From an uncultured Lachnospiraceae bacterium (GTDB taxonomy: Bacteria > Bacillota > Clostridia > Lachnospirales > Lachnospiraceae): a stretch of 54,720 nt of DNA. The DNA lies in the NCBI GenBank assembly GCA_947169235.1, contig CAMVOY010000009.1:1-54720 (forward strand). The letters are read 5' to 3'. The notes under the pieces are model-generated. The model saw only the letters and a list, made by a program, of their open reading frames with translations. It did not search any database and was not told where the DNA came from. How positions within the stretch are numbered: the stretch's first letter is position 1; each line of letters begins with the position of its first letter. The position numbers were made by a program, and so were the translations under genes. Shown in pieces: positions 1 to 9,606 of this stretch.

Positions 1-81
1 TACCCTTTTTCAATACCCTTTTTTCTAAATCCTACTAAAATTTTACGCTAGCAGGTTCTGACAGATCACTAAACAATAATT

Positions 82-117
82 AAAAAACGCTCCCGGTACA
101 TCTTCTGTACCGGGAGC
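82..117 (-). terminator. Rho-independent terminator after flgL
   Basis: A perfect 12-bp stem (89-100 with 106-117, loop TCTTC) is followed on the minus strand by a run of T (82-88). It lies just past the flgL stop and should end the flagellar operon. Bases 1-80 beyond it hold only A/T-rich sequence with no gene. Confidence 0.9.
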
Positions 118-150
118 ACTGTTACAAGGCCAAACCCTGATCATCTTCTA

Positions 151-1857
151 TCAGATGAAATCAAGCAACGATTGCCCGAGCACCTTGCTCGTAGCATTCA
201 GTGTAGCCTGATACAAAAGGTTGCTCTCGGTGAAGTTGATATACGCCTCTCCGAGATCCGCATCCTCGTTATCAGACTTTGCCTGATTGGTGTCTATCTC
301 GAGCTCTTCGATCTTGTTTTTGGTCATCACCATACGGTTATAGCGCGAACCGTGATCAGCAAGTGCTACATTGATCTTGTCCTTTGCTCCCTGAATAGTG
401 GTGATCATAGCTCCGAGGCTCTTAACAAGTACAGATTTCTGCAAATCCATCTGAGTCTGAAGCTGACTCTGGAGCTCTGTAAGATCCGCGATCTCTTTTG
501 CATTCGCTCCCTCGTCGAGATCCTTGATTCTCTTTTCAACCTCGCTCATTCTCGCCTCGATGATATCGAGCTCATTACATGAGTTTTTGATATCCTCGAT
601 ACTTCGTCCAGTTATGGTTCCCACCGCCTTATAAGCCTCTGTGTTTACCTGTACCGTCTGACTGAAGTTGATCTGGTACTGTATTCCCTGAGGACGCGGA
701 GTGTAATTATTGAACAGTTCCGCGTCACTCAGATTTTCATTATTTGCATTATATGCCCATGATTTACTGTTTGTCAGGTCATCCGCTTCACATACAAAAT
801 AATGCTCCGGCTTGATGTCATTCTTATCAAAACTTGTCTTCCGATAGCTGATAGCCAGGTCCGAACCTCCACGTATTACATCATAAATCTTATCTCCAAA
901 AACTAGCTCACCCGTCTCAGGCACGAGATAGACCTCATTATCACCCGGGTTAAGGTGTTCATTGTATTCACCGGGTGTCGTACTCGGCGGTATGATTTTT
1001 TCATCATCTTCAACTTTTTTTATGGTTACCGCTTTCACATACTCAGTACCATCTTTATCCTTGAACACGATATACGGTCCGGTTACCGATGTAGCCGTTG
1101 TAGCTGCTCCATTATCATCCAAAAGGTTGACGGTAGCCGACGAAGATGATCCATCGGCATTTGTCTTTTTAAAGTTCGTCACAAAAGACGCTGCTTCATC
1201 TGACGAATCCAAATCCTGATATGAAACCAGAATTCGGTTTGTAGACTGGAACTTCGGCGCCTCATTCGCATAATCCTGTGCACTCTTATACCCGGCAGTA
1301 CCCGGAGTTGTAGAAGTTCCGATTTCCGCCCTTCCATACACATAATCATACTTTCTGATGTCGCCTACTTCCAACTGCTCATGAATCGTATATTGGACAT
1401 TGTCCTGCGCCTTGTCAAACAGCAGCGCACTGTCGGTACGGAATCCTGTAAAGAGATAACGTCCGGCGTAGTCTGCATTCATATCCTGCTCGTAGATATA
1501 CTGAGCGAACTGGTCGAGCTGCTTGTTTATGTCCTCACGGTCCTTTGCGTTCACGGTACCGGTAGCTGCCTGAGTTACGTACTCAACCATCGAATCCATA
1601 ACCTTGTCGACATCCTTGATGGCTGTCTCGGTCGCATCCATCCACGAGGTCGCGTCCTCAATATTTTTCTTGAACTGCTCGATCTCGGCAAGCGTGGTCC
1701 TGTATTTCAGAGCCCTCACCGCGATGGTCGGATCGTCAGACGGACGCTGGATCTTTTTCTGTGTATTATACTGCTGAAGATATTTATCATACGCAACCTT
1801 ATTCTTCTGCATATTCATCATTGAGTTGGTACGCATCATTCCGTTCGTAACTCTCAT
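151..1857 (-). CDS. flgL: Flagellar hook-associated protein 3 (FlgL)
   Basis: FlgL is the second hook-filament junction protein, exported by the flagellar type III system to sit between FlgK and flagellin. The N-terminus (MRVTNGMMRTNSMMNM, then the LQQYNTQKKIQRPSDDPTIA region) and the C-terminus (NFTESNLLYQATLNATSKVLGQSLLDFI region, in part) are the flagellin-like coiled-coil ends of the family. At 568 residues it is much longer than the usual ~300, because of a central insert at about residues 175-400 that is presumably surface exposed. A GGAGA site precedes the ATG. It is the last gene of the flgM-flgN-flgK-flgK-flgL operon, 73 nt after the preceding flgK. Confidence 0.93.
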   Translation of the reverse strand: MRVTNGMMRTNSMMNMQKNKVAYDKYLQQYNTQKKIQRPSDDPTIAVRALKYRTTLAEIEQFKKNIEDATSWMDATETAIKDVDKVMDSMVEYVTQAATGTVNAKDREDINKQLDQFAQYIYEQDMNADYAGRYLFTGFRTDSALLFDKAQDNVQYTIHEQLEVGDIRKYDYVYGRAEIGTSTTPGTAGYKSAQDYANEAPKFQSTNRILVSYQDLDSSDEAASFVTNFKKTNADGSSSSATVNLLDDNGAATTATSVTGPYIVFKDKDGTEYVKAVTIKKVEDDEKIIPPSTTPGEYNEHLNPGDNEVYLVPETGELVFGDKIYDVIRGGSDLAISYRKTSFDKNDIKPEHYFVCEADDLTNSKSWAYNANNENLSDAELFNNYTPRPQGIQYQINFSQTVQVNTEAYKAVGTITGRSIEDIKNSCNELDIIEARMSEVEKRIKDLDEGANAKEIADLTELQSQLQTQMDLQKSVLVKSLGAMITTIQGAKDKINVALADHGSRYNRMVMTKNKIEELEIDTNQAKSDNEDADLGEAYINFTESNLLYQATLNATSKVLGQSLLDFI

Positions 1858-1877
1858 AAATTGTCTCCTTTCTTAAA

Positions 1878-1922
1878 CACCTCATCAGTCCGCTTCGCGG
1901 ACAGCTTCTCCTCAAGGAGAAT
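1878..1922. repeat. Intergenic two-hairpin repeat (CACCTCATCAGTC type)
   Basis: The flgK-flgL gap holds CACCTCATCAGTC, then a hairpin GTCCGC-TTC-GCGGAC (approximate), then a second hairpin TTCTCC-TCAA-GGAGAA. This layout resembles the short palindromic intergenic repeats common in gut Firmicutes genomes; that likeness is from memory, not a search. It has no coding potential and could act as an mRNA processing or stability element between the two genes. Confidence 0.65.
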
Positions 1923-1930
1923 CCTTTATT

Positions 1931-3865
1931 TTACACTGCCGTTCCGTTTATCAGCTTATCCAAAACCTGATTCATTACGGACAGAACCTTGTACTGGTTA
2001 AAAAGCATCTGCTGGAATACCATAAGGTCCTCAGCCTCTTCGTCCTCATCCACACCCGACACACTCTTTCTGTTCATATCGATCGCGAGGAGGAGGTTCT
2101 CCTGGCTTTTGCACAGGTGCTCTGCCTTCATGCACTCGACGCCCATCGATGACGCGAGCGACTGGATGAAGGAGTCTGGTGCTCCGTGCAAAAACATCTT
2201 TGAATCATCCTTAAGCTCTGAGAGCTTCTGAACATTTTCCCAGTTGTCATTTCCGATCGAGGTGACGTTTCCATTCTCATCTTTTATGATCGCCTTACAT
2301 GCGAGTTTCTTCGGATCGACGATCAACTCTTCGCTGACCTTGAAGTTCGCAGCGTTCATATAGTAATAACTGCCATCCGCAGTCTGATCCATATTTGCTG
2401 TGTTGAAGTTGTGCTCGCCCTCTTTCATCACATAGTCTCTACCCTGTGTCGGAGTCTTGGATGTGAAGAAGTCGATTCCGAACTCATTGTAGAGGTCATG
2501 TCCCTGGTTCTGTATCTCATTGAACCTTTCCGAAAACGTTCTCACGAACTCATTCAACTGAGCGAAGTAATACGGGATTCCCCTGGCAGAGACATTCTCG
2601 CCGACCGAAACCGTCATCCTTGATGACTCCGCTGTACTCAGTATCGCATCGTTTGTTGTATCGATCGTATCATGCATCTTAAAGACGTATGTATACTCCT
2701 TAGCTGTATCATCCCATTGCGCCTCGAATGTATCATATCTGTACATCCTTCCGTTTACCATGATCTCTCCGTCATGTGTGGGGATATTAAGCAGTGCTGT
2801 GTCGTTTATGAAGTTTGCAGTCGGATCATACCCGTCATCGCCCGATGCAAAATTACTCTTTGATTTGATAGTTATCGTACTTGCATCATATTCTGAAACA
2901 TATCCCTCGAGAGTGGTCGAATTATTTCCGTCTCTCATCTCAAAAAGTGACTGAAGTTTGCCTCCGAGGTTTCTCGCATGCTCAAGGAAGTCCGTACCAT
3001 CCTCCCAACCGAGCTCATACAGGCCTTTTATATCGTTCATGTTTGTGTAGGTATCTTTTTGAGTGTATACGACATGGTTGATCCTGTAGCCATCTACCAA
3101 AGTGTTTCCGTTCATGTATACATAGAACTGAGTATCTACGGTAAGCTCATCAGTCTGTCTTCCGCTCGTCTTCGTGATCGTACCTTTTTTCTCGAGCGTC
3201 TCAACCTTTGCATACTGAGAGAGCTCATCGATAAGTACGCTTCTCTGATCACGAAGGTCGTTTGCCATGTTTCCGTATGACTCGATAACGTTTATCTGGC
3301 GGTTCAGAGATGATATCTTCTCAGCGATAGCGTTTATCTGATCCACAGTCGTCTTGATCTCGATATTTGCCTCATCCTGCAACTGCTGCATATTTTTACC
3401 CATGTTCTGGACATACTCAGCGAACGTCTGCGCTCTGGTCGCAGCCTCTGTTCTTATGGTCAAGTTGTTTGGGTTTCCGACGAGATTTGAGAGACTTGCA
3501 TAGAAGTCATCAAAAGCGTCCATGATCCTTGACTTGTCATCACTTGTGACGTTACCGCAGATCATGTCCTGAAGAGCGTTAAGATAATATGTATCTGTAT
3601 CATATTTGCTGAAAGCGGACTGAGTACGGATGAACTTGTTGTCATAGTACTCGTTTCGCTCGCGGGTCACATTTACATTTCCAACACCGAATCCCTGAAC
3701 GGTGATGGCACTCTTATTAGCCACGAGAGCCTCATAGTTCGCGGTCTGTCGGGAGTAACCCTTGGTCTCTATATTTGCGATGTTGTGAGCTGTAGTCTGA
3801 ATAGCGGCATTATATGTCATCATGCCGGTCTTAGAAATCTCGAGTGATCCGAATGTTGAAGGCAT
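1931..3865 (-). CDS. flgK: Flagellar hook-associated protein 1 (FlgK), downstream paralog
   Basis: FlgK is the first hook-filament junction protein. The N-terminus (MPSTFGSLEISKTGM, then HNIANIETKGYSRQ) is the classic FlgK/FlgE rod-hook motif, and the C-terminus (MVFQQMLFNQYKVLSVMNQV) is the matching coiled coil. 644 residues, longer than the ~550 usual, with extra D2/D3-type sequence in the middle. I start at 3865, not the ATG two codons upstream (3871), because an AGGAGG box is 8 nt from this ATG and only 2 nt from the other. It lies downstream of a second, clearly different flgK (4094-6208). The two share the family ends but little of the centre. Confidence 0.92.
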   Translation of the reverse strand: MPSTFGSLEISKTGMMTYNAAIQTTAHNIANIETKGYSRQTANYEALVANKSAITVQGFGVGNVNVTRERNEYYDNKFIRTQSAFSKYDTDTYYLNALQDMICGNVTSDDKSRIMDAFDDFYASLSNLVGNPNNLTIRTEAATRAQTFAEYVQNMGKNMQQLQDEANIEIKTTVDQINAIAEKISSLNRQINVIESYGNMANDLRDQRSVLIDELSQYAKVETLEKKGTITKTSGRQTDELTVDTQFYVYMNGNTLVDGYRINHVVYTQKDTYTNMNDIKGLYELGWEDGTDFLEHARNLGGKLQSLFEMRDGNNSTTLEGYVSEYDASTITIKSKSNFASGDDGYDPTANFINDTALLNIPTHDGEIMVNGRMYRYDTFEAQWDDTAKEYTYVFKMHDTIDTTNDAILSTAESSRMTVSVGENVSARGIPYYFAQLNEFVRTFSERFNEIQNQGHDLYNEFGIDFFTSKTPTQGRDYVMKEGEHNFNTANMDQTADGSYYYMNAANFKVSEELIVDPKKLACKAIIKDENGNVTSIGNDNWENVQKLSELKDDSKMFLHGAPDSFIQSLASSMGVECMKAEHLCKSQENLLLAIDMNRKSVSGVDEDEEAEDLMVFQQMLFNQYKVLSVMNQVLDKLINGTAV

Positions 3866-3980
3866 ATGCATCTCCTCCTGTCATAAACTGTTAACTTATC
3901 ATAAACTATTATCATTAAGCAAAAACTATTTCTATACCTATTATCGGACAATTTCGGTAAAAACACAACCCCTAAATAAT

Positions 3981-4001
3981 AAAAAAACGCCCGAAAGACG
4001 T
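3981..4001 (-). terminator. Terminator-like hairpin between the two flgK genes
   Basis: On the minus strand a short stem (ACGTC with GGCGT-type pairing, loop TTTCG) is followed by a run of T (3981-3987). The other side is also T-rich, so it could work both ways. A partial sigma-28-like -10 (TCCGATAA, minus strand, 3941-3948) lies between it and the next flgK. Its -35 is poor, so the downstream flgK may or may not have its own promoter. Confidence 0.6.
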
Positions 4002-4016
4002 TATTTTTTGCGGTAT

Positions 4017-4073
4017 ATGCAGGAAAGTTGTTGAATGTATCACCGAACGAATGCATCAACAACTTTCCGCATG
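4017..4073. repeat. 13-bp inverted repeat after the upstream flgK
   Basis: GGAAAGTTGTTGA (4022-4034) pairs perfectly with TCAACAACTTTCC (4056-4068), with further partial pairing of flanking ATGC/GCAT. It lies 25-70 nt past the stop of the upstream flgK, just before the terminator-like hairpin. It may be an RNA stability or processing stem, or an operator; the sequence does not decide. Confidence 0.7.
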
Positions 4074-4093
4074 TCTTCAAGTATTATTTCCAG

Positions 4094-6208
4094 TTATGCT
4101 CCAAGACGCGTTATCAGGTGCTCCAGCATCTCATCGATAACAGTTATATATCTCGACGATGCGTCATAGCACCTCTGGAACTTGATCAGATCAGACAGTT
4201 CCTCATCGCCGGAAACACCCATAACATCAAGTCGTTCGTTATCGCAACTGTGTACCGTGAGCTCCTGATTCTCTACGATTCCGTTCCACACATTCGAGAC
4301 CGTAGCCAGGTTTCCGATGATACCTGCATAGTAATGTGTCACATCGAACTCTGTCTGCGAGTTCGGATCGAGTGTGCCCAAGCTGTTCTCGAAGTTCTTC
4401 ACCACCTGAAGTATGGCCTCGTTTGAATACCCTCCCGCCTGTGGTCTGTTCTCGTGGAACTTGGTCGGGATCCTCGAAGAATCCTGCAGGATATCCGGGT
4501 TCATGGTAAGCTGGCCGATAGTATAAAGACTCTTGTTCCAAGTGTCTTTCTGTTGCTGCCAGATGTTAAGCTCTGCAGTGGTTATTACTTCAACATCTTT
4601 GCTATTCCCGGCAACACTGGCCTTTTCAACACGCTTTCCGTTTACCTGGAAAGTATAATACGTAACCTCTGTTGCAGGAGAACCCTCTGACTTGATTTCC
4701 GCAGTCGGCGCCTCTGTGATTTCCTCGTTATAGATCCATACTTCATAGGTTTTTCCATCATTACCTTTGTAATACTGCGGTGGCTCAGCTTTTGTAAAAC
4801 GTTCCATACCACGTCTCGAGAATATCTCGGTACCTGCGGTGCTATTTTTGTCATCACCGACAAATGCATTCTCAAAATCGAAAATACGTACCGCATTTCC
4901 GGCAGCATCCACGATCGGTCCACCTTCTGTATCCGTCACCGGATCATAATACTTCATAGCCTTTGTCTTGTTATCTGAACCATCTGTAGTCGCATACTTG
5001 ATCGGACTCAGCGTATCATTTATCATGGTCACGATTCCGTGAACCATCGTATCGATCTGGATCTGTATAGTCATTACGATAGAAGGATCGATATAGCTGT
5101 TGTAAGCCTCGAGCCTCTCGTCATATGTTTTTGCCGCCTTATTATAGTCAGCGATCGCATCAGCCTGAGTGTAGGTGGTGCCATTGACCTTATTTGTATA
5201 GTCGATAAGCTGCGGCTTCTCACCTACATTGTTATCCGTATACTTCGCAGCGTGACCACCTCTGGCAACCATCAGTCCGCGGAGTGTACCTACATCCGTA
5301 TGCTTTGAGGAATCATACTCGAGCTGGTCGTCAGTGAAGAAATCTCCGCCGTTTTCCCATTTAACCTTGAGGAGCATCGAGCCTGCGTCACGGTTGTCCG
5401 GATCGTCAACCGGCCACAGCTGACCATTTTTATCGTACTTTCCGATAGGAACCGTAGTCAATCTGTATTGGTTTGTCGTATCGAGCAAAAACTGTCCCTG
5501 TGCGAAGATGGTGATGGTTCCATCCTTCTCTTCGTTTGTCTCAAAATCGATGATCTTTGAAAGGTCATCAAGACATTTATTTCTCTGGTCACGGTAGTCG
5601 TTTGCCGGCTCTCCGATCGCCTCGTATTTCTGTATTTTTCTGTTAAGATCTTTTATGGTATTAACGATACTGTTTATGCTATCGACTTCCTGCTGGATCT
5701 CGACATCGAGGCTTGTCTGATAGCTGTTTAACTCATCCTGGAGTACCTTCGCTCTCTCCACGAACTGCGAAGCGATCGATACAACCTGGTCCTTGTATAC
5801 AATGTTACCGGGGTCCTCGGCAAGTGACGCGAGGGCTGTCTTCAGCTCGGTAACCGCCGTCTGGAACTGCTCGCCGTAGAGCTCGCCCACCATGTCCTGG
5901 ATCTCGATGGCGGTCTCTTTATTTTTGTCATAGAAACCGAGTCGTCCGTTCTGCATGCGGTACTGATAGTCGAGGAACTCGTTTCTGATCTGGCGTGTCT
6001 GCTGGATGACGGTTCCTTTACCGGTCATCATTATGTTATCTGACGGGCCTATCGACTTAACATAAAAAGCATCCGAAAGCAACACCTGCTGTCTGACATA
6101 TCCCTTTGTCTGGGCGTTTGCCAGGTTGTGAGACGTCGTATTCAGTGACGCCTGCGCAGAGTGTAACCCGGATACTCCTGTATAAAAGCTCGTCATCAAG
6201 TTAGCCAT
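4094..6208 (-). CDS. flgK: Flagellar hook-associated protein 1 (FlgK), upstream paralog
   Basis: A second FlgK: the N-terminus MANLMTSFYTGVSGLHSAQ followed by TTSHNLANAQTKGYVRQQ is the family signature, and the C-terminus (LSDLIKFQRCYDASSRYITV) is the usual end helix. 704 residues with a long central insert. The start at 6208 follows GGGAGGAA by 4 nt; a longer reading frame to 6244 lacks a good site. It lies directly after flgN, whose product in other bacteria is the FlgK/FlgL chaperone. Having two different FlgK proteins in one operon is unusual. They could alternate, or one could serve as an extra adaptor ring. Confidence 0.93.
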   Translation of the reverse strand: MANLMTSFYTGVSGLHSAQASLNTTSHNLANAQTKGYVRQQVLLSDAFYVKSIGPSDNIMMTGKGTVIQQTRQIRNEFLDYQYRMQNGRLGFYDKNKETAIEIQDMVGELYGEQFQTAVTELKTALASLAEDPGNIVYKDQVVSIASQFVERAKVLQDELNSYQTSLDVEIQQEVDSINSIVNTIKDLNRKIQKYEAIGEPANDYRDQRNKCLDDLSKIIDFETNEEKDGTITIFAQGQFLLDTTNQYRLTTVPIGKYDKNGQLWPVDDPDNRDAGSMLLKVKWENGGDFFTDDQLEYDSSKHTDVGTLRGLMVARGGHAAKYTDNNVGEKPQLIDYTNKVNGTTYTQADAIADYNKAAKTYDERLEAYNSYIDPSIVMTIQIQIDTMVHGIVTMINDTLSPIKYATTDGSDNKTKAMKYYDPVTDTEGGPIVDAAGNAVRIFDFENAFVGDDKNSTAGTEIFSRRGMERFTKAEPPQYYKGNDGKTYEVWIYNEEITEAPTAEIKSEGSPATEVTYYTFQVNGKRVEKASVAGNSKDVEVITTAELNIWQQQKDTWNKSLYTIGQLTMNPDILQDSSRIPTKFHENRPQAGGYSNEAILQVVKNFENSLGTLDPNSQTEFDVTHYYAGIIGNLATVSNVWNGIVENQELTVHSCDNERLDVMGVSGDEELSDLIKFQRCYDASSRYITVIDEMLEHLITRLGA

Positions 6209-6277
6209 GCGATTCCTCCCATAAATCCCAAAACGAGCCCGCACCTAATAGAGGTCGCAGACTCGAAACATCCTTGT

Positions 6278-6793
6278 TTATTGAGTAGCATCGAAACGCG
6301 GATGCTGAGGGGCCATTCCGTTGACCTCTGAGGCATCGCTTCCATAGTTGGAGCTGCCTGCTGTCATCTGCGCGCTTCGCATTACATTCATATTAAACTC
6401 AACCATATCCATGGATTCCTGCAAAAGCTCCTTGTTCTGTTCATTCACGGTTTTAAGTCTCTCTACCGTGCCTTTGAGCTTGTCATGGATCTGCTGTAAT
6501 TTTTTCCTGTCTTCGGGCTGTTTTTGAAGAGAATCTTCGATCTCCTCGAGCGTGATCGTCTTTGGATTCTTCCCAAGGACGGTCGCGATATTCACCGCGA
6601 TCTCCTCACGCTTGGCCTCGAGAGCTGTGGTCTCATCGACCATCTCTCGTTCCGTGTCCGTGATGGATTGCATCTTATCCAGATCGTTAGTCACGATAGC
6701 TCTGGTCTTCTCCTCCTCGATAGGGATGAGTTTAGCGTAGAGCTTCTCTTCCTTTGTGAGCGTATCCATCAGTTCTTCCATTAAACTGGCCAC
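6278..6793 (-). CDS. flgN: FlgN-type flagellar export chaperone
   Basis: FlgN chaperones bind FlgK and FlgL in the cytoplasm and bring them to the export gate. This 171-residue protein is almost wholly helical and heptad-rich (TKEEKLYAKLIPIEEEKTRAI, in part, through to the DSLQKQPEDRKKLQQIHDKL region), with a polar unstructured tail, as in FlgN. The start is GTG with an AAGGGGG site. It sits between flgM (12 nt upstream) and the first flgK, the standard place for this gene. Confidence 0.85.
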   Translation of the reverse strand: MASLMEELMDTLTKEEKLYAKLIPIEEEKTRAIVTNDLDKMQSITDTEREMVDETTALEAKREEIAVNIATVLGKNPKTITLEEIEDSLQKQPEDRKKLQQIHDKLKGTVERLKTVNEQNKELLQESMDMVEFNMNVMRSAQMTAGSSNYGSDASEVNGMAPQHPRFDATQ

Positions 6794-6805
6794 GGTCTGT
6801 CCCCC

Positions 6806-7075
6806 TTAACCTAAGAGCTGGCTAGCCATTTTTTCAGCTACTGCTGTGAGCGGTACATTGTAGGTACCGTTTGCAAGCTGCTCTTTGATCTCTGCTACGC
6901 GATCTTCACGAACCGGCTCAGTTTCCTTGGCAGCCTTTTTTGCCACCTGGTAAGCATTACCGAAATCCGAGATTTCTACGGCATCACGCGGTGATGCAGC
7001 ATTTGCGTACGGAGAACGTCTTGTTTTGTTCGGTCCATAGACCTGATTCACAGCCATATACGAATCAATTCTCAT
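6806..7075 (-). CDS. flgM: Anti-sigma-28 factor FlgM
   Basis: FlgM holds the flagellar sigma factor (FliA/SigD) inactive until it is exported through the finished hook. The 89-residue protein begins MRIDSYMAVNQVYG, has the SPRDAVEISDFGNAYQVAKKA helix, in part, and ends with the VAEIKEQLANGTYNV..AEKMASQLLG sigma-binding part typical of the family. The start at 7075 follows GGAGG and GAGGAAC; the longer frame to 7138 overlaps the promoter region. It is the first gene of the operon, with a sigma-28-type promoter just upstream, so FlgM likely acts in a feedback loop on its own operon. Confidence 0.9.
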   Translation of the reverse strand: MRIDSYMAVNQVYGPNKTRRSPYANAASPRDAVEISDFGNAYQVAKKAAKETEPVREDRVAEIKEQLANGTYNVPLTAVAEKMASQLLG

Positions 7076-7157
7076 GTTCCTCAACCTCCGTTCATAAGCG
7101 GTTTTCCGCCTTTCGTTAGCACATCGTGACATACTCATCTCGATGTGTTCACTATAT

Positions 7158-7184
7158 TTATCGGACGTATCGCCGGATAGTTAA
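7158..7184 (-). promoter_or_regulatory. Sigma-28 (SigD/FliA)-type promoter of the flgM operon
   Basis: On the minus strand TTAA (7181-7184), 15 nt, then TCCGATAA (7158-7165), against the sigma-28 consensus TAAA-N15-GCCGATAA. It lies about 80 nt upstream of the flgM start, where such a promoter is expected. Confidence 0.75.
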
Positions 7185-7211
7185 CCCCTTTTAATAAATA
7201 ATTCAAAAAAA

Positions 7212-9530
7212 TCAAAATTCCAGTTTCTGCTGCTCAACCACTGACGCATCAAGTGTCAGATCAGCCTTCTGACCCTTGGCACCACGCCTTCTGTTACGTA
7301 CCCTGCGGGCGTTAAGCGTCTGTCCATGGTAAATAAATGTCTCGGCCATCGGATCGACCGCCGTTCCGTATACAAGCTTGTCATCGATAGCCAAAGATAT
7401 GGCCTTCACACCACGGCTGGTCTTCTTGAACTCGTTGACCTCTCCCACGGGGAATCCCAGCGAGAGTCCCGCATCCGTAAGAAGAATAACCTTCTTCGTG
7501 CCGGCGAGCACCTCGGAACCCGTCAACGTATCTATACCTACAACCCTGTCATCATCCGAATCGAGCTTCGTTGCGGCGATCTTCTGGCGTCCGGTCTCAA
7601 ACTCGGCGCCGCTTACGAGCTTGATATAGCCGCTCTGTGTCACGAACATCAACATCGATTCATACAGCTCCTCGAAACCGATGTAAAGTATACCGTTCTC
7701 GTCGTTTTCCATCTTGCACAGGTTGTGGATAAGAGTTCCCTTGTCCTTCGGTTTGCAACGCGGGATCTTGTCCATCTTTACCTGATACATATTTCCTTTA
7801 TCGGTAAATATACAGATCTTATCAGTATTCTCAACGTGGAGAGTCCTGACATATTCGGCGAGAGTCTCCGGTGTCTGACGTGAGTAAGCTCCCGCATCGA
7901 TACATTTTGTATAACCGAATCTGTCGAAAAGAACGTAGAGATCCTCCACCACGACCTCCTCGACATATGCCGTAACTTCGGCGTTTGCAAGCTCAGTCTT
8001 TCGCGGTGTGGCATACTGCTTTTTGAACTCTCTGAGGCGTGTTTTCATAACCTTAAAAAGTTCCTTTTTGTCGCCGAGTATAAGTCGGTATTCTTTTATC
8101 TTTGCCTCGAGCTCTTCGTTCTCGTTTTGGAGTTTCAGTATCTCCAGACCGATGAGTCTCTGCAGAGGCATCGCGAGGATCGCATTCGCCTGCACCTCCG
8201 AGAAAAGAAGTGTTTTTGCCTGCTCCTCGGAGCCTTTATTCTTGAACTTGATATCGTCGGTCACACCCTCGATGAGGCAGGCCTTTGCCTGTGCGACAGA
8301 ACTCGATCCTCTGAGTATCTCGATGATCAGATCGATGACATCGACTGCGCGGATAAGTCCCTCTACGACCTCGAGACGTTTTCTCGCCTTGTCAAGCAAA
8401 AACTCATATTCTTTTGTATAGAGTTCCTCCTGGAAATTGACGAAGGCCTCGATCATCGTTTTCAGGTTAAATGTCTCCGGCTGACCTCCGACACCGCCCT
8501 CCGTCGGGCGGATCGCGAGGAGATTGACTCCGTATGTATCCTCCATCTGGCTCTTTTTATAAAGGCCGTTTAAGAGGTTCTCGACGTCGCGGTCTTTTTT
8601 CACCTCGATGACGATACGGATGCCCTCCTTCGAGGACTCGTCCCTGACATCGGCGATCTCGTCAAAGACTTTGTTTTTCATGAGATCAGACAGCGACTGC
8701 ACCAGCTTTTCTTTGTTGCCGGATACAGTGTACGGGATCTCCGTGATCACGATATTTGTTTTGCCGTACTCACCTTTTTCGATCTCGGTGCGGGCGCGGA
8801 CTCTGATCTTGCCCTCTCCGGTCTTGTAGATCTCGGGGAGCTCGTCGGCGTTTATGATGATGCCGCCTGTCGGAAAATCAGGACCCGGACAGTGTCCAAG
8901 CAGCGTATCCAAGCGGACTCCCGGGGTGTCGATGTAAGCGATGGTCGCATCGATGACCTCACCGATATTGTGAGGTGGGATGTTCGTCGCCATTCCGACG
9001 GCGATACCTGTTGTTCCGTTTATAAGAAGATTCGGGAGCTGTGCCGGAAGAACGACCGGCTCCTGCTCCGTATCGTCGAAGTTCGGAGTAAAGTCTACGA
9101 GGCCTTTTTCGAGGTTCTCAAGCATACTCATCGCAGCCGGCGAGAGCTTCGCCTCCGTGTATCGCATGGCCGCTGCCGAATCCCCGTCGATGGAACCGAA
9201 GTTTCCGTGACCGTCGACCAAAGGCGCGTTCAGAGAGTAGTCCTCCGTCATATGTACGAGTGCGTCATAGATCGAACTGTCACCGTGCGGATGGTATTTA
9301 CCCATCGTATCACCGACTATACGGGCGCTTTTTCTGTACTGAGAATCCGGCGTGAGTCCGAGCTCCTGCATCGCATACAGGATCCTCCTCTGCACCGGCT
9401 TCAGGCCGTCTCTCACGTCAGGCAGCGCTCTCGCCACGATAACGCTCACCGCATAATCACGGTAGGACGTCTTCATCTCCTCAGCGAAATCCAGCTGTAT
9501 GATATTGTCTTCAACTGCTTTCTTAGCCAT
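7212..9530 (-). CDS. parC: Type IIA topoisomerase subunit A (ParC-like)
   Basis: The DNA-cleaving subunit of a gyrase/topo IV enzyme, 772 residues. The winged helix holds [17 protein letters not shown] (quinolone region, Ser and Asp intact) and the catalytic Tyr in AMRYTEA, about residue 122. The C-terminal beta-pinwheel begins near residue 515. Where GyrA has its box QRRGGKG, this protein has an unrelated stretch ([18 protein letters not shown]), which favours ParC. A box-like RRRGAKG appears instead at about residues 747-753, the extreme C-terminus. It follows parE by 76 nt and is probably co-transcribed. No dnaA or recF is near, so this is likely the second topoisomerase set. GyrA remains possible. 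Confidence 0.85.
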   Translation of the reverse strand: MAKKAVEDNIIQLDFAEEMKTSYRDYAVSVIVARALPDVRDGLKPVQRRILYAMQELGLTPDSQYRKSARIVGDTMGKYHPHGDSSIYDALVHMTEDYSLNAPLVDGHGNFGSIDGDSAAAMRYTEAKLSPAAMSMLENLEKGLVDFTPNFDDTEQEPVVLPAQLPNLLINGTTGIAVGMATNIPPHNIGEVIDATIAYIDTPGVRLDTLLGHCPGPDFPTGGIIINADELPEIYKTGEGKIRVRARTEIEKGEYGKTNIVITEIPYTVSGNKEKLVQSLSDLMKNKVFDEIADVRDESSKEGIRIVIEVKKDRDVENLLNGLYKKSQMEDTYGVNLLAIRPTEGGVGGQPETFNLKTMIEAFVNFQEELYTKEYEFLLDKARKRLEVVEGLIRAVDVIDLIIEILRGSSSVAQAKACLIEGVTDDIKFKNKGSEEQAKTLLFSEVQANAILAMPLQRLIGLEILKLQNENEELEAKIKEYRLILGDKKELFKVMKTRLREFKKQYATPRKTELANAEVTAYVEEVVVEDLYVLFDRFGYTKCIDAGAYSRQTPETLAEYVRTLHVENTDKICIFTDKGNMYQVKMDKIPRCKPKDKGTLIHNLCKMENDENGILYIGFEELYESMLMFVTQSGYIKLVSGAEFETGRQKIAATKLDSDDDRVVGIDTLTGSEVLAGTKKVILLTDAGLSLGFPVGEVNEFKKTSRGVKAISLAIDDKLVYGTAVDPMAETFIYHGQTLNARRVRNRRRGAKGQKADLTLDASVVEQQKLEF

Positions 9531-9577
9531 GTTATTTCTCCTTACGTATTATAGGCTTCCCAACCTGAGCCTCCGAG

Positions 9578-9602
9578 AAAAGTGAAACTCCGTTTCACTT
9601 TT
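9578..9602. repeat. Perfect 11-bp hairpin between parE and parC
   Basis: AAAAGTGAAAC (9578-9588), loop TCC, GTTTCACTTTT (9592-9602). In the parE-parC message it forms a stem between the parE stop and the parC ribosome site. It could be a weak attenuator or a stability stem that sets the subunit ratio. Confidence 0.75.
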
Positions 9603-9606
9603 TTCC

